Numbered from the stretch's first letter, positions 1 through 10,681 are shown. The stretch is 64,000 nucleotides of DNA from Tistrella mobilis (GCF_039634785.1 NZ_JBBIAB010000012.1:1-64000); one strand, 5' to 3'. Notes: generated from the letters alone by a model not told the origin. Program-made: numbers and translations.

Positions 1-345
1 GTCATACTCGCCGATGTCGAGGCGTTCGATGCTGCCGGTGGTTTTGACGGCGAAGCGGGTGCTCCAGGCATCGCCTGTGAGCCGGATGGTGTCGGTGCCG
101 GCGCCGCCGAGATAGGTGTCGATACCGAAGCTGCCTGAGACGATCATGACATCGTCCCCCGTGCCACCATCCATCCTATCGTTGCCGCTGCCGCCGACCA
201 GCTGGTCGTTGCCACTCTCACCGGAGAGCACGTCGTCGCCGCTCCGGCCGTCGAGAATGTCGTTGCCCGCCCGACCCTGGATCAGGTCGTGGCCTGTGGT
301 GCCGGTGATGCGGTCTGCGCCGACCCCGCCGGTGAAGTTTGCCAT
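1..345 (-). CDS. RTX-type calcium-binding repeat protein, N-terminal part
   Basis: The minus-strand frame opens with ATG at 345 and runs off the window edge without a stop, giving 115 residues. The product starts MANFTGGVGADRITG and at once enters nonapeptide repeats of the RTX class: GGVGAD, GRAGND, GRSGDD, GESGND, GGSGND, GGTGDD and later GGAGTD. Such repeats bind calcium and fold into parallel beta-rolls outside the cell, usually in proteins exported by type I secretion. No signal peptide is visible, which fits type I export. After residue about 65 the sequence becomes a less repetitive beta-rich segment. The rest lies outside, so toxin, enzyme or adhesin cannot be told apart. Confidence 0.8.
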   Translation of the reverse strand, partial: MANFTGGVGADRITGTTGHDLIQGRAGNDILDGRSGDDVLSGESGNDQLVGGSGNDRMDGGTGDDVMIVSGSFGIDTYLGGAGTDTIRLTGDAWSTRFAVKTTGSIERLDIGEYD

Positions 346-444
346 GGTGAAATGCCTCGAAAGATCATGTCGGTCATCGGGACACGAGGCGTATGCGCCA
401 TGGCTGCCGGGGTGCGGAAGAATTGCGGGCCGAGGGCGATCCGA

Positions 445-479
445 CGCTCATCCGGCATGATGACGGCGCCGGATGAGCG
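445..479. terminator. 12-bp hairpin between RTX gene and efflux operon
   Basis: CGCTCATCCGGC (445-456) pairs perfectly with GCCGGATGAGCG (468-479) around an 11-nt loop. It lies just past the stop of the outer-membrane factor gene (524), so it is placed to end the minus-strand efflux operon. No clear T-tract follows on the minus strand, so a rho-independent function is only inferred. Confidence 0.45.
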
Positions 480-523
480 GATGGTAACTCTGGTGTGTTT
501 CTGTTTAAAGATGCTATCTGTGG

Positions 524-1939
524 TTATGGGTCGGCAGACGTGGCCGATCCGCCGAGGGCCTGGTAAAGCGTGATCATCGCCCGGATCTCTTCCAGCCGGT
601 TTTCAAGCAGGTTGAGTTCGGCCGTGCGGCGGGTTTCCTGGGAGTCCAGCCAGGACTGGAGGTCGACGGCCCCCGCCCGGTAGCGGGTTTCGTAGATCTG
701 CTCGGCCGCGCGGGCGGCCTCGAGCGCGGCCTGAAGGCGCAGGTCGCGTTCGGCGCGGCGCTGGCGCGCCGACAGGGCGTTTTCGGTGTCGGCGAAAGCC
801 TGGTAGAGGGTCTGGCGGAAATTGACCACCGCGGCCTCGTAATCGGCTTCGGAGGTGCGGATGGTCAGGTCGCGCTCGGTCCAGTTCAGGAAGGGCAGGG
901 TAAGGCCCAGGCCAAGCGTCGCCACCGGGTTGGCGAGCAGGTCGCGCAGTGCGACGCTGCTGCCGCCCAGGCTGCCGGTCAGCGAGAAGGTCGGCAGATA
1001 GCTGGCGCGGGTGGCGTCGATATCGGCGAGATTGGCACGCAGCCTGAGTTCCGCCGCCCGGATGTCGGGCCGGCGGGCCAGCACGCCCGCCGGCAGCCCG
1101 GCCGGGATCGCCGGGAGCATGCCGTCCGGCAGGCGGTCGCGGGCCAGATCCACCGGCTGGGGCGGGGCATCGAACAGGATCGACAGCGCGTTGTCGTTCT
1201 CCACCTGGCTTTGCAGGATCAGCAGCCGCGCGGCTTCCTGCGATTCGACATTCTGCCGGGCCTGGAGCCGGTCGAGATCGGAGACCGCACCCGCCCGCCA
1301 GCGCACATCGACGATGTCGGCGATCCGGCGCGCATAGTCCAGACTGGCATCGGCCAGGGCCAGGCGCTGGGTGAGATAGACATGGGTCCAGTAAAGCTCG
1401 GCCGTGGTGGCGGCCAGGCTGAGGGCGGTCGCCTGCCGGTCCTGTTCGGTGGCGGCGGCCTCGAAGCGGGCGGCGTCGAGCGTGCGCCCCAGCCGGCCCC
1501 AGAGGTCCAGCTCCCAGCTGACCGTGAGGTTGGTGGAATAGCTGGTGGCGCTGGTGTCGTCGGCGAGTTCCCGGTCGCGTGAGACCTGGGTGGACGAGCC
1601 GAGCCGGGGCAGGGTGTCGTCTTCCGCCAGCCCCGCCTGAAGCTGGGCCCGGCGTACCGCGATCGCCGCGGCGGCAAGGTCGTTGTTGCGGGCGAAGGCC
1701 CGGTCGATCAGCCGGTCGAGTTCGGGTTCCTGGAACACCGTCCACCAGGCATCGGCCTTGACCGATGCGGCATCGAGGGTTCTGGGCAGGGCCCGGTCGG
1801 CGGAACTGCCCTGTTGCCAGCCGGCCGGAAGCTGAAGGGCCGGCCGGTCGTAGGGCGTTTCCATCAGACCGCCGCAGCCCGAGAGGGCGGTGGCGACCAT
1901 AAGGGCGAGGGAGATGCGGAGAGGGGACATGGACGTCAT
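524..1939 (-). CDS. RND/ABC efflux outer-membrane lipoprotein (NodT/OprM, TolC family)
   Basis: This 471-residue protein is the outer-membrane channel of a tripartite exporter. It has a lipoprotein signal with lipobox LSGC (Cys22), then the typical start [15 protein letters not shown]. Two repeated coiled TolC-type halves follow, with the family signature [26 protein letters not shown] cut here into [11 protein letters not shown] and LRANLADID near the middle and the [14 protein letters not shown] helix. Length is normal for the NodT/OprM group. Its ATG overlaps the macB stop by 4 bp (ATGA), so it is the third gene of the macA-macB operon. It probably serves as that pump's dedicated channel, and may also serve the RND pump at 58-62 kb, which has no channel of its own. 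Confidence 0.9.
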   Translation of the reverse strand: MTSMSPLRISLALMVATALSGCGGLMETPYDRPALQLPAGWQQGSSADRALPRTLDAASVKADAWWTVFQEPELDRLIDRAFARNNDLAAAAIAVRRAQLQAGLAEDDTLPRLGSSTQVSRDRELADDTSATSYSTNLTVSWELDLWGRLGRTLDAARFEAAATEQDRQATALSLAATTAELYWTHVYLTQRLALADASLDYARRIADIVDVRWRAGAVSDLDRLQARQNVESQEAARLLILQSQVENDNALSILFDAPPQPVDLARDRLPDGMLPAIPAGLPAGVLARRPDIRAAELRLRANLADIDATRASYLPTFSLTGSLGGSSVALRDLLANPVATLGLGLTLPFLNWTERDLTIRTSEADYEAAVVNFRQTLYQAFADTENALSARQRRAERDLRLQAALEAARAAEQIYETRYRAGAVDLQSWLDSQETRRTAELNLLENRLEEIRAMITLYQALGGSATSADP

Positions 1940-3891
1940 TCCCGCGCCAGGGCCTCGACCGGATCCAGCCGTGCGGCGGAGCGGGCGGGCAGGAAACCGA
2001 AGATGATGCCGATCAGGGTGGAGCAGGCGAAAGCCGCGATGATCGAGGTGCCGGAATAGATCATGGCCACGCCGTTCTGCTCCAGCAGGGCGCCGATGCC
2101 GAAGGCGAGGCCGACGCCCAGCGCACCGCCCAGCAGGCAGACCAGCACCGCCTCGATCAGGAACTGGCGCAGGATGTCGCCCTGACGCGCGCCCACCGCC
2201 ATGCGCACGCCGATCTCACGCGTCCGCTCGGTAACCGAGACCAGCATGATGTTCATCACGCCGATGCCGCCGACGATCAGCGAGATGAGCGCGATCATCG
2301 AGACCAGCAGGGTCATGGTCTGGGTGGTGCTCTCGATCGTCTGGCGGATGGTGTCGGTGTTCATCATGAAGAAGTCCCGCACGCCGTGGCGTCGGGTCAG
2401 CAGCGCCTGGATGTTGCGCTCGGCCACGTCGCTGGCCACCTCGTCGGAGACGCGGACGGTGATCCGCTGCAGATAGTTCTGGCCCAGCACCCGGTTCATC
2501 GCGGTGGTGTAGGGGATCCAGACATTGAGCGCATCCGAGCTGCCGAAAGCGCTGTCCTGGGTGTTGGCGACCCCGATCACCCGCACCGGCACGGTGCCGA
2601 GGAAGATGACTTCGCCGATCGGGTCGACACCATGCTTGAACACCTCGTCGCGGGTCTTGGTGTCGATCACCGCTTCCTGGGCGCGGCGTTCGACACTGGT
2701 GTCGTTGAAGATCTGGCCGTCGGCCATGGTATAGCCGCGCACCCGGAAGAATTGCGGCCCGACGCCCGAGATCGAGGCGGTGAGCGAGACATTGCCGTAG
2801 CGCAGCGTCGCCGAACTGGAGACCTGGGGGGTGACGCTGTCGACATAGGGCTGGCTTGCCAGCGCCTCGGCATCCGACGGCAGCAGGGTGCGTACCCGGC
2901 CGGCGCGCATGTCGCCGAAGCTTTCGCCCGGCATGACATCGATGGTGTTGGTGCCGATCGACGAGATGCTTTTCAGGATTTCCTGCTGCGAGCCTTCGCC
3001 GAGGGCCACCACCGAGACCACCGAGGCGATGCCGATGATGATGCCGAGCATGGTGAGGAAGGTGCGCAGGCGATGAGCCACCATCGCCCGCAGGGCCATG
3101 CGGAAGGCTTCGAGATGACGGGCGATGCCGAAACCGCCGCGCCGCCCGGCCGGTGCCAGGCGGTCGCCGGTGGGCGCACCGGCATCTTCCTTGCGGCGGT
3201 CGGCGATGATCCGGCCGTCGCTGATCTCGATGATCCGGTCGGCGATCGCCGCCACCTTGGCATCGTGGGTCACGATGATGATCGTGTGGCCCTGCTGATG
3301 CAGTTCGCCCAGCAGCTTCAGCATCTCTTCGCCGCTGCGGCTGTCGAGCGCGCCGGTGGGCTCGTCGGCCAGGATCACCCGGCCGCCGTTCATCAGCGCG
3401 CGGGCGACGCTGACCCGCTGCTGCTGGCCGCCCGACAGCTGGCTTGGCCGGTGGCCGGTGCGGTCGCCGAGCCCCAGCCGACCCAGCAGTTCCAGCGCCC
3501 GCTCCCGCCGGCTGCGCCGGTCGCCGCCGGCATAGACTGCCGGAATCTCGACATTCTCGACCGCCGTCAGCGTCGAGAGCAGGTGGTAGCGCTGGAAGAT
3601 GAAGCCGAAATGCTCGCGGCGGAGTTCCGCCAGCTCGTCGGGCTCCAGCTCGCGGGTGTCGCGGCCGGCGATGCGATAAGAGCCGGCGCTGGGCCGGTCC
3701 AGGCAGCCCAGAATGTTCATCAGCGTCGACTTGCCCGAGCCGGAGGCGCCGATGATGGCGACCATCTCGCCCGCCTCGATGTCGAGGTCGACGTCCTGAA
3801 GCACCGCGACCATGCGGTCGCCGGCCGGGAATTCGCGGCGCAGGCCGCGGACCCGGAGCAGGGGTTCCCTGGCTGTATCGGTTCCGGTCAC
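1936..3891 (-). CDS. macB: MacB-type ABC transporter, ATPase-permease fusion
   Basis: A 651-residue inner-membrane half-transporter of the MacB family (macrolide, peptide or lipid export in a mechanotransmission mechanism). The N-terminal ATPase shows Walker [10 protein letters not shown] (about 48-56), signature LSGGQQQR (about 152-159) and Walker [12 protein letters not shown] (from about 173). A first membrane helix near 258-280 ([14 protein letters not shown]), a periplasmic domain, and three C-terminal helices of the FtsX fold follow, including [21 protein letters not shown] split here as [10 protein letters not shown] and [11 protein letters not shown] chose GTG at 3891 ([14 protein letters not shown]) because it lies 4 nt past the macA stop and the sequence upstream is not family-like. 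An in-frame start at 3987 would add 32 residues inside macA. Confidence 0.92.
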   Translation of the reverse strand: MTGTDTAREPLLRVRGLRREFPAGDRMVAVLQDVDLDIEAGEMVAIIGASGSGKSTLMNILGCLDRPSAGSYRIAGRDTRELEPDELAELRREHFGFIFQRYHLLSTLTAVENVEIPAVYAGGDRRSRRERALELLGRLGLGDRTGHRPSQLSGGQQQRVSVARALMNGGRVILADEPTGALDSRSGEEMLKLLGELHQQGHTIIIVTHDAKVAAIADRIIEISDGRIIADRRKEDAGAPTGDRLAPAGRRGGFGIARHLEAFRMALRAMVAHRLRTFLTMLGIIIGIASVVSVVALGEGSQQEILKSISSIGTNTIDVMPGESFGDMRAGRVRTLLPSDAEALASQPYVDSVTPQVSSSATLRYGNVSLTASISGVGPQFFRVRGYTMADGQIFNDTSVERRAQEAVIDTKTRDEVFKHGVDPIGEVIFLGTVPVRVIGVANTQDSAFGSSDALNVWIPYTTAMNRVLGQNYLQRITVRVSDEVASDVAERNIQALLTRRHGVRDFFMMNTDTIRQTIESTTQTMTLLVSMIALISLIVGGIGVMNIMLVSVTERTREIGVRMAVGARQGDILRQFLIEAVLVCLLGGALGVGLAFGIGALLEQNGVAMIYSGTSIIAAFACSTLIGIIFGFLPARSAARLDPVEALARE

Positions 3892-3895
3892 GGGC

Positions 3896-5146
3896 TCAGA
3901 ACCCCATCGGGCCACGGGGGCGGCGCGCCTGCATGTTGGTGCCGACGGTGGCGGTGTTGGTGGCGACCACCCGCTCGCCCTCTTCAAGCCCGGTCAGGAT
4001 CTGGGCCTGAACGTTGTTGTCGATGCCGACCGTCACCTTGCGTGGGGTGATGGTGCCGTCGGCACCCAGCACCTGAACCATATAGCTGCCGTCGGCGGCA
4101 CGGGTACCGAGCGCGGAGGACGGGATGGTGAGGGCATCAGGGGCCCGGTCGATGATGATCGAGACCTGGGCGGTCATCGAAATCCTGAGTTTGCCGTCGG
4201 GATTGGGCACGTCGAACAGCGCATCGTAATAGATCGCCGTGCTGGACGAAGACGACGAACTGCTGGAGGAGGACGAGGAGGTGGTGGAGCTGGAGGTGGT
4301 GGCGACCGATTCCGGCGCCGGATAGACCGACCGCAGCTTGCCGGTATAGCGCCGGCCGGGTTCCCCCAGAATGGTGAAATAGACGTCCTGGCCGGGCACG
4401 ACCCGGGTCACGTCGGCTTCCGAGACCTCGGCGGTGACGGTCATGGTGTCGAGCTGGGCCAGCATCACGATGGTCGGCGCGCTCTGCACCGCGTTCACCG
4501 TCTGGCCTTCCTTGGCGACCACGGCCACGATCGTGCCGTCCATGGGTGCCGTGATCCGGGTGTAGCCCAGATCGACCTTGGCCGTGTCGACGGTGATTTC
4601 GGCCTGCGCGATCTGGGCTTCCAGCGCGGCGAGTTCGGCCTTTGTGGTGGCGAGCGTCGCCTCGGCGTTTTCGTAATCGGCCCGGGCACCGGCGCGGCCG
4701 GCCAGAAGTTCGCGTTCGCGCCTGAAGGCGAGTTCCGCCTGTTTCAGCGCGGCCTGTTTGGCGCGATACTGGGCACGGACATTGGCGAGGGCCGCTTCGG
4801 CATTGCGCAGATCGTTCTGCTGGTTGAGCGAATCGATCTCGGCGATCAGGTCGCCGGCCTTGACCTTGTCGCCGACATCGACCGCGAGCGTCTTGATCTG
4901 GCCCGAGACCTGGGCGCCGACGCTGACCATGTTGATCGCTTCCAGCGTGCCGTTGGCGAGCACGGTGTCTTCCAGATCCGCCCGGTGGACGGCAACGGTC
5001 GGCGGCGGCGCCGGCGGCGCCTCGGGGAAGGCGTAGCGCCAGATGCCGTAGCCGGCAGCGGCGAGGACGAGGAGGAGCACGGGCAGCCGCAGGGCGCGGA
5101 GGCGCCGGGCGAAGCCGGAGGCGGGACCGGAGGACGGGGAGGACAC
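3896..5146 (-). CDS. macA: MacA-type periplasmic adaptor (HlyD/membrane fusion family)
   Basis: A 416-residue adaptor linking MacB to the outer-membrane factor. One membrane anchor lies near residues 20-38 ([16 protein letters not shown]). Then come a lipoyl-like half ([23 protein letters not shown]), a long alpha-hairpin coiled coil, the second lipoyl half ([20 protein letters not shown]), a beta-barrel and a membrane-proximal domain ending in [12 protein letters not shown]. Between TTSSSTT and [10 protein letters not shown] is a run of about 13 consecutive serines, coded by mixed TCC/TCG/AGC/AGT codons. It is first in the macA-macB-OMF operon and is divergent from the CpxR-like regulator gene, so control by that regulator is likely. 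Confidence 0.92.
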   Translation of the reverse strand: MSSPSSGPASGFARRLRALRLPVLLLVLAAAGYGIWRYAFPEAPPAPPPTVAVHRADLEDTVLANGTLEAINMVSVGAQVSGQIKTLAVDVGDKVKAGDLIAEIDSLNQQNDLRNAEAALANVRAQYRAKQAALKQAELAFRRERELLAGRAGARADYENAEATLATTKAELAALEAQIAQAEITVDTAKVDLGYTRITAPMDGTIVAVVAKEGQTVNAVQSAPTIVMLAQLDTMTVTAEVSEADVTRVVPGQDVYFTILGEPGRRYTGKLRSVYPAPESVATTSSSTTSSSSSSSSSSSSSTAIYYDALFDVPNPDGKLRISMTAQVSIIIDRAPDALTIPSSALGTRAADGSYMVQVLGADGTITPRKVTVGIDNNVQAQILTGLEEGERVVATNTATVGTNMQARRPRGPMGF

Positions 5147-5242
5147 GGGATGAACGGCTCGATCCTGGGTGAGGCGGAAGAAGTCGGGCTAGAGCATAAC
5201 CGAGCGGAAGGCCGCCGTCGGTAAGGCCTGTGTGGATGATAC

Positions 5243-5258
5243 GTAAAACCCCGGTAAA
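5243..5258. promoter_or_regulatory. Direct GTAAAACC repeat, candidate CpxR-like box
   Basis: GTAAAACC occurs at 5243-5250 and again at 5254-5261, an 11-bp spacing (about one helical turn), in the intergenic region between macA and the regulator. The classic CpxR box is GTAAA-N5-GTAAA; here the spacer is six. Binding by the adjacent OmpR-family regulator is inferred. Confidence 0.5.
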
Positions 5259-5335
5259 ACCGACGCGAGCCCCCTCACGCCCGGTCGCGGACCGGTATAT
5301 GTTCGGCGCAACGTCATGACGGCACAGAGGGATCC

Positions 5336-6025
5336 ATGTCCGGCCCGCGCATCCTGATGATCGACGACGATGCCGAACTCGGTGCCATGCTGACCGAGTA
5401 TCTGGCCGGCGAAGGTTTCGACACCACTCTCGTCACCACCGGCGATGCCGGGCTGGAGGCGGCACTCGGCGGCGGTTATGCCGCCGTGCTGCTCGACATC
5501 ATGCTGCCGCGGATCGGCGGGCTGGACGTGCTGCGCCGGCTGCGCACCGCCAGCCGGGTGCCGGTGATCATGCTCACCGCCCGCGGCGACGATGTCGACC
5601 GGGTGGTCGGGCTGGAACTGGGTGCCGACGATTACGTGCCCAAGCCCTGCTATCCGCGCGAACTGGTCGCACGGCTGCGTGCGGTGCTTCGCCGCAGCGA
5701 GGCGGCGGCGCTGGTGGCGCCCGCCTCGATCGAGGCGGGGCCGATCCGGCTTGAGACCGAAGCCCGGCGGGTGATCGTGGCCGGCGAGATCGTGGATCTG
5801 ACCGCCACCGAATTCAATCTGCTGGAACGGCTGATCCGCGCCGGCAACCGGGTGGTGGCCAAGGACGAGCTGTCGCGCGAGGTGCTGGGCCGGCCGCACG
5901 AGACCTATGACCGCAGCATCGATGTCCATATGAGCCATCTGCGCCGCAAGCTGGTCGAGCGCGGGGTCGACGAGACCGTGCTGGAAACCGTGCGCGGGGT
6001 GGGCTATCGGGTGAACCGTGCATGA
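5336..6025 (+). CDS. cpxR: OmpR-family response regulator, CpxR-like
   Basis: A 229-residue transcription regulator. The receiver domain carries the acidic pair (IDDDAE, 9-14), phospho-acceptor Asp54 in LLDIMLP, Thr in MLTARG and Lys in YVPKPC. A winged-helix DNA-binding domain follows (about 130-229) with TATEFNLLERLI and the terminal VRGVGYRVN. The stretch LTARGDDVDRVVGLELGADDY closely follows CpxR (quoted in part: LTARGDDVDRVVGLELGADD). It is divergent from macA and overlaps the kinase start by 4 bp. It probably senses envelope stress through its partner and controls the MacAB operon and itself. Confidence 0.88.
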   Translation: MSGPRILMIDDDAELGAMLTEYLAGEGFDTTLVTTGDAGLEAALGGGYAAVLLDIMLPRIGGLDVLRRLRTASRVPVIMLTARGDDVDRVVGLELGADDYVPKPCYPRELVARLRAVLRRSEAAALVAPASIEAGPIRLETEARRVIVAGEIVDLTATEFNLLERLIRAGNRVVAKDELSREVLGRPHETYDRSIDVHMSHLRRKLVERGVDETVLETVRGVGYRVNRA

Positions 6026-7371
6026 GCATACCCGTCCTGGCGGCCGTGAGAGGCCGGCTGTTCTGGAAGATCCTGTTCGGCTTCGGCGTGACCTTCTTCC
6101 TGATGGTCGAGACGCTGTGGGTCGCCATGCAGCTGTTCGGCGACCCGCCCCGACCGATCGTGCATCTGTTCGAAGACCGGCTGGCGCCCGTGGAGCTGGC
6201 CTCGGCGGCGGCCGCGCTGGAAAGCGGCGGGTTGCCGGCCCTGCACCGTCTGGTCGCCGTCTGGCCCGAGACCGAGCGGGCGGGGCTGGTGGTGCGGCCG
6301 GCCGATGCCGGCGCCCTGCCGGACCCGGCGGCCATCCGCCGGGACGACATGCTGATCCGTCATGCCCTGGCGCCCGACGGCACGGTGTGGCAGCTGTCGC
6401 GCGATCTGTCGGATCTGCGCATGCCACCCCGCCCGGGCGGGCCGTTTCGGATCCCGCTTGAGATCATTCTGCTGGGGATCGGCGGCGGGCTGGTGTTCAG
6501 CACTGCGCTCGCCCGCTATCTGATCCGGCCGATCCTGCGGCTGCGCCGGGGCTTCGACGACATGGCCGGCGGGGATCTCGGCGTGCGGCTGGGCCCGGCG
6601 ATGGGGCGGCGGCGCGACGAACTGGCCGATCTCGCCCGGGATTTCGACGTCATGGCGGCGCGGCTGGAACAGACGGTGGCGGCGCGTGACCGGCTGCTGC
6701 ACGACGTCTCTCACGAGCTGCGTTCGCCGCTTGCCCGGCTGCATATGGCGGTGGGGCTGGTGCGCCAGTCGCCCGATCGGGTGGCGGTGACCCTGGACCG
6801 GCTGGAGCTTGAAACGGCACGGCTCGACACGCTGGTGGGCGAGCTGCTGACCCTGTCGCGGGTGGAAAACGACGCCCCGCGCCGCGAGGATTATTTCGAT
6901 CTGCACGGGCTGGTAGCCTCGGTGGTGGCCGATGCCCGGTTCGAGGCCGGGCCCGCCGGGGTGACGGTGGAGAGCCATGTGACGCCGGCGGCAAGCCTTG
7001 CGGCCGGCGCGATGCTGATCAAGGGCAGCGCCGAGCTGATGCGCCGGGCGGTGGAGAACATCATCCGCAATGCGCTGAAATTCTCGCCCGCAGGTGGGGT
7101 GGTGAGTGTGTCGGTGGATATCGACGCGCGGGCACATCGCCACGTGCTCAGGGTCCGCGACCGGGGGCCGGGGGTGCCGGCGGAGATGCTGGCCACGATC
7201 TTCGAGCCCTTCGTGCGCGGCCCCGACGGCAGCCGCAGCCAGGGCTATGGCCTGGGCCTCGCCATCGCCCGGCGCACGGTGGAGGCCCATGGCGGGCGGA
7301 TCGCCGCCGCCAACCGGACGACGGGCGGGCTGGAGATGACGGTGACGCTGCCCTGGACGATGACCGCCTGA
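6022..7371 (+). CDS. cpxA: Sensor histidine kinase, CpxA-like
   Basis: A 449-residue inner-membrane kinase. There are two membrane helices (about 14-35 and 148-170) with a short periplasmic part of roughly 110 residues between them, then HAMP (about 171-225), a HisKA dimerisation helix with phospho-accepting His231 in HDVSHELRSPLARL, and a HATPase domain with the N box (ENIIRNALKFS), G1 (VRDRGPGVP) and G2 (GYGLGLAIARR). The start ATG overlaps the regulator stop (ATGA). The periplasmic part is smaller and different from enteric CpxA, so the signal sensed is unknown. Confidence 0.87.
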   Translation: MSIPVLAAVRGRLFWKILFGFGVTFFLMVETLWVAMQLFGDPPRPIVHLFEDRLAPVELASAAAALESGGLPALHRLVAVWPETERAGLVVRPADAGALPDPAAIRRDDMLIRHALAPDGTVWQLSRDLSDLRMPPRPGGPFRIPLEIILLGIGGGLVFSTALARYLIRPILRLRRGFDDMAGGDLGVRLGPAMGRRRDELADLARDFDVMAARLEQTVAARDRLLHDVSHELRSPLARLHMAVGLVRQSPDRVAVTLDRLELETARLDTLVGELLTLSRVENDAPRREDYFDLHGLVASVVADARFEAGPAGVTVESHVTPAASLAAGAMLIKGSAELMRRAVENIIRNALKFSPAGGVVSVSVDIDARAHRHVLRVRDRGPGVPAEMLATIFEPFVRGPDGSRSQGYGLGLAIARRTVEAHGGRIAAANRTTGGLEMTVTLPWTMTA

Positions 7372-7520
7372 CCCCGGGTGCGTGACCGCGGGCGCGTGAC
7401 CCGTTCGTTAAATGTCATTGCACCGTCATGCGCATGTCATCGCCACCCTATACCTCTTGGCGAATTGGTCGCCCCGGTTCCGGGGGGCCTGTCGTCAATC
7501 GGTTCGGGAGCGTGCGTTCC

Positions 7521-9782
7521 ATGACCATCCGTCGCAAGCTGACGATCGGCTTCGCCGTTCTGCTGGTTCTGGCCGTGGCCGGCTTTGGCGCGGCGGTGGT
7601 GGCACTGGACCGGGCTGGAACCGGGCTTGCCGCCTATAAGGACGATGTCGGCGCCGCCCGCGCCATGGCCGCGGCCGAAGGTGACCTGGCCGCCGCCGGC
7701 GCCGCTGCCGATCTGCTGGTGGCGACGGGCGATCCGGCACGGCTGGAGGCGTTCCGCAGCCATGTCCGCTCGGCCGAAGAGCGGATCGACGCTCTGGGAC
7801 CGGCGGCGGAGCAGGTGGCGGCCGCAACCCGGGCCTTCGCCCGGGCGGTCGAGGAACTGGCCGAGGTGGAGATCGCCCGTGGCGCGCTGTGGCGGGACCG
7901 GATGGAGCCGGCCTTCAGGACCTCGGAAGGCGGGCTGACCGACATCATCCGCGAAAGCTATATCGATCAGGACATCCAGTCGGCCTATCAGGCGGCGGTG
8001 ATCCAGCGCTTCCTGCTGACGGCGCGGGAAGAAGCGGGCCTGTTCATGGCATCCGGCGACATGGCCCATGCCGACGCGATGGATGCGGCGCTGGCCGAGA
8101 CCAGGCGGGCGGTGCTGTCGCTGGAACTGAAGATGATGCATCCGGGGCGGCTGGAGACGCTGTCGAAGATTTCCGGCCTGCGCAACGATCTGGCCAAAGG
8201 GGCGAAGACCCTGCGCGAGCTGGTGGGGCAGGTCGCCGAACGCCGCACCGAGGCGGTGGAGGTGCTGGGGCCCAGCGCCGCGCAGCTTCTGGCCGACACC
8301 CGGCGCAGCCTGACCCAGACCGCCGATGCCCGCGGTGCCGCCGAGGCGGCGGCGACCGCCGATACCCGTTTCGCGATGATCGGGCTGGCCGTGGCGGCGG
8401 CGGTTGCGGCCCTGCTTGCCGGGCTGATCATCGGCCGGGCGGTGACGAGGCCGATCGGCGGCATGCGCAAGGTTCTGGCCCGCGCGGCGGAAGGCGATCT
8501 GACCGCCGAGCATGACGGCGGCCGGCGCAATGACGAGGTGGGTGCCATGGCCCGCGACCTGGACCATATGCTGGCCCGGCTGCGAGGCGATCTGGGCCGG
8601 GTGCGGGATGTCGGCGCCTCGCTGGCGGTGCGGTCGCGCGATCTGGACCGGATGGGTGGCCGGCTGGGCCAGGCCGCCGACCAGACCGAGGGACGCGCGG
8701 CCGCCGCCCGCAGCTCTGCCGGCCAGACCATGAACGTGCTGTCGGGGCTGGGATCGATCGCGGAAGAGCTGTCGGCGAGTGCTGCCGCGGCATCGGATGC
8801 GGTGCAGCGGATCGTGATGGCCAACCGCAATCTGGACGGCCATGCCCGATCGGTCACCGAGGCGATGCGCGCCGCCGTCGATGAGGGCCGCGAGGTCGGC
8901 CGGATCGTCGCCGACGGCGCCGAGGCCGCCCTGGCCGCGACCCGATCGGTCACCCGGCTGGACGAATCGAGCCGGGGCATCGGCTCGGTCAATCAGGTGA
9001 TCCTGGATATCGCCCAGCAGACCCACATGCTGGCCCTGAACGCGCAGATCGAGGCGGCCCGCGCCGGTGAGGCCGGGCGGGGCTTTGCGGTGGTGGCGGG
9101 CGAGGTGAAGCGCCTTGCCGCCCAGTCGGCCGATGCGGCCGAAGAGATCGGGGCCAAGATCGTCGCCAGCCAGGCGGTGGTGGGCGAGGTGGTCGCCGCC
9201 ATGGCCGATCTGGAAACCCGCATCGGCCGGATCGAGGCCGGCATGGCCCGGATCGCCGAAGCCGTCGGCCGGGCCGATGGTGCGGCGATGGCCATCGCCC
9301 AGGCGGTGGCGGAACAGGCGGGGGCGGCCGACGAGATTGCCGGCAGCAGCGCCGAGGTGGCCCGGGCGGCAGGCGAGGTGGCCGAGGCATCCGCCCAGGC
9401 CCGCGATGCCGGCGATGCGGTGCTGCGCGAGCTGGAGGCGCTGGGTGCTGCCTCGGCCGAGAACCGCATGGCCGCCCGCACCAGTGCCGTGGCTGCGGCC
9501 GAACTGATCGGCGATGCCGACCAGCTGGCCGAGATGGTGGCCGGCTTCCGGATCGACGATCGGGACCTGTCCGCCGCGCCTGTGGCTGCCCAAACCGGGA
9601 CCGCGGTCGTCGAGACCGCCGCTGCGGTGCAGGAGGTGGTTGAGGTGCAGGACGAGGCATCCGCCGCCCCAGCCGCGCAGATCCCCGCCGGGCGCCCGGT
9701 GGTGACCGCAGCCCAGCGCACCCGGCGCAGCAGCGGCCGGCCGATCCCGCTCAAGGCGGCGGCGATGGCCGATCGGGATTGA
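7521..9782 (+). CDS. Methyl-accepting chemotaxis protein
   Basis: A 753-residue transmembrane chemoreceptor. TM1 is near residues 8-28. A periplasmic, mostly helical ligand domain of about 250 residues follows, then TM2 (about 285-308), HAMP (about 309-361) and a long cytoplasmic coiled coil with the conserved hairpin tip [20 protein letters not shown] (around 501-520) that contacts CheA/CheW. Glu/Gln/Ala-rich helices on both sides would hold methylation sites. The tail is Ala/Val/Gln-rich and ends without a CheR-tethering pentapeptide. I start at ATG 7521 ([15 protein letters not shown]); an upstream in-frame start at 7428 would put about 31 non-family residues before the membrane helix. No other che genes are in the window. 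Confidence 0.9.
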   Translation: MTIRRKLTIGFAVLLVLAVAGFGAAVVALDRAGTGLAAYKDDVGAARAMAAAEGDLAAAGAAADLLVATGDPARLEAFRSHVRSAEERIDALGPAAEQVAAATRAFARAVEELAEVEIARGALWRDRMEPAFRTSEGGLTDIIRESYIDQDIQSAYQAAVIQRFLLTAREEAGLFMASGDMAHADAMDAALAETRRAVLSLELKMMHPGRLETLSKISGLRNDLAKGAKTLRELVGQVAERRTEAVEVLGPSAAQLLADTRRSLTQTADARGAAEAAATADTRFAMIGLAVAAAVAALLAGLIIGRAVTRPIGGMRKVLARAAEGDLTAEHDGGRRNDEVGAMARDLDHMLARLRGDLGRVRDVGASLAVRSRDLDRMGGRLGQAADQTEGRAAAARSSAGQTMNVLSGLGSIAEELSASAAAASDAVQRIVMANRNLDGHARSVTEAMRAAVDEGREVGRIVADGAEAALAATRSVTRLDESSRGIGSVNQVILDIAQQTHMLALNAQIEAARAGEAGRGFAVVAGEVKRLAAQSADAAEEIGAKIVASQAVVGEVVAAMADLETRIGRIEAGMARIAEAVGRADGAAMAIAQAVAEQAGAADEIAGSSAEVARAAGEVAEASAQARDAGDAVLRELEALGAASAENRMAARTSAVAAAELIGDADQLAEMVAGFRIDDRDLSAAPVAAQTGTAVVETAAAVQEVVEVQDEASAAPAAQIPAGRPVVTAAQRTRRSSGRPIPLKAAAMADRD

Positions 9783-9783
9783 T

Positions 9784-9803
9784 CCCCGGGCGGCGCGCCG
9801 GGG
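9784..9803. terminator. Short G+C hairpin between converging genes
   Basis: CCCCGG (9784-9789) can pair with CCGGGG (9798-9803). It fills the 23-bp gap between the stops of the converging chemoreceptor and acyltransferase genes, so it may terminate both. The stem is short and has no T-tract. Confidence 0.3.
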
Positions 9804-9805
9804 CT

Positions 9806-10681
9806 TCAGTGCAGCCGATAGCCCTGAAGCAGGGGCTGCGAGCAGAGCTGGTCGATCTGGTGCGCCTCCAGCGTCTTTGAGCGGAACTGTGACGGCACGT
9901 CCCGGCCGACCCGCCGGGTGACGCCGGTGAGGGGAACGCCATCGAAGATCGTCTGGTTGGCGATGATCGCCTGCCAGCGGTTGCGCAGGCACAGCCGCCA
10001 GGCGATCCGCCCCGCCAGCCGGCCGAAGGCGGCCGGATCGCTGGTATGGATCAGCCGGCCGAAGGGTTCGAACCAGCGTCGGCGCACGGTCTTGAACATG
10101 GCATAGACCGGCGGGCCGTCGGGATCTTCGATCGCGACGTGGTGGCAGTCGCGCAGGTCGCGATGGTCCGACAGGATGCGGAGCGAGGCCGGGTCGATCC
10201 GGTCCGGCACCAGCCGGTTGCCGACCCGATACTCGGGCCGGCCCAGGCTGGTGGGCAGCGGGTAGAAGGCGACGACGCCGGTTTCCAGATCCTTGAAGCC
10301 GAACCGCGCACCGATGTCGTAGACCGTCTGGGTCGGCGTGTGGTTGACGATGGTGCGCTTGCGCATGCCGATCACCGGCAGCAGCAGGTTCAGGCTTTCA
10401 TCGCGATGGCTGTCGCGGACATACCAGCTGTGGATTTCGCAGAAATCCTGGGGCTGGCCGTCGATCTCGCGGGTGGTGAACAGGGTGCCGAGGAAGCCGG
10501 TCACCTCGTTGCCGTCTTCCATCAGGAAGCCGTAATAGCCCTCGTTGCCGCCCCAGACCGGGCGGAACATGCGCCGCCGGGCATCGAGCGGCAGGTTGCG
10601 GGCATTCAGGGTCGACGACCGCAGCAGTTTGTAGACCGCAAACATGTCGCTTTCGACCGCGCGCCGGATCCGGACCGCCAT
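9806..10681 (-). CDS. GNAT-fold acyltransferase-like protein of unknown substrate
   Basis: A 291-residue soluble protein. Residues 1-140 look like a GNAT fold: MAVRIRRAVESDMFAVYKLL for strand 1 and helix 1, YGFLMEDGNEVTGFLGTLF for strands 2-3, CEIHSWYVRDSHRDESLNLL for strand 4 with the pyrophosphate-binding turn, and YDIGARFGFKDLETGV for the end. The usual RxxGxG/A CoA loop is not canonical. About 150 further residues follow that I cannot assign. It lies 43 nt past the LysE-family gene on the same strand, so they probably form an operon next to the FeeM-like/diaminopropionate genes. Acyltransfer is inferred from fold features only. Confidence 0.55.
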   Translation of the reverse strand: MAVRIRRAVESDMFAVYKLLRSSTLNARNLPLDARRRMFRPVWGGNEGYYGFLMEDGNEVTGFLGTLFTTREIDGQPQDFCEIHSWYVRDSHRDESLNLLLPVIGMRKRTIVNHTPTQTVYDIGARFGFKDLETGVVAFYPLPTSLGRPEYRVGNRLVPDRIDPASLRILSDHRDLRDCHHVAIEDPDGPPVYAMFKTVRRRWFEPFGRLIHTSDPAAFGRLAGRIAWRLCLRNRWQAIIANQTIFDGVPLTGVTRRVGRDVPSQFRSKTLEAHQIDQLCSQPLLQGYRLH

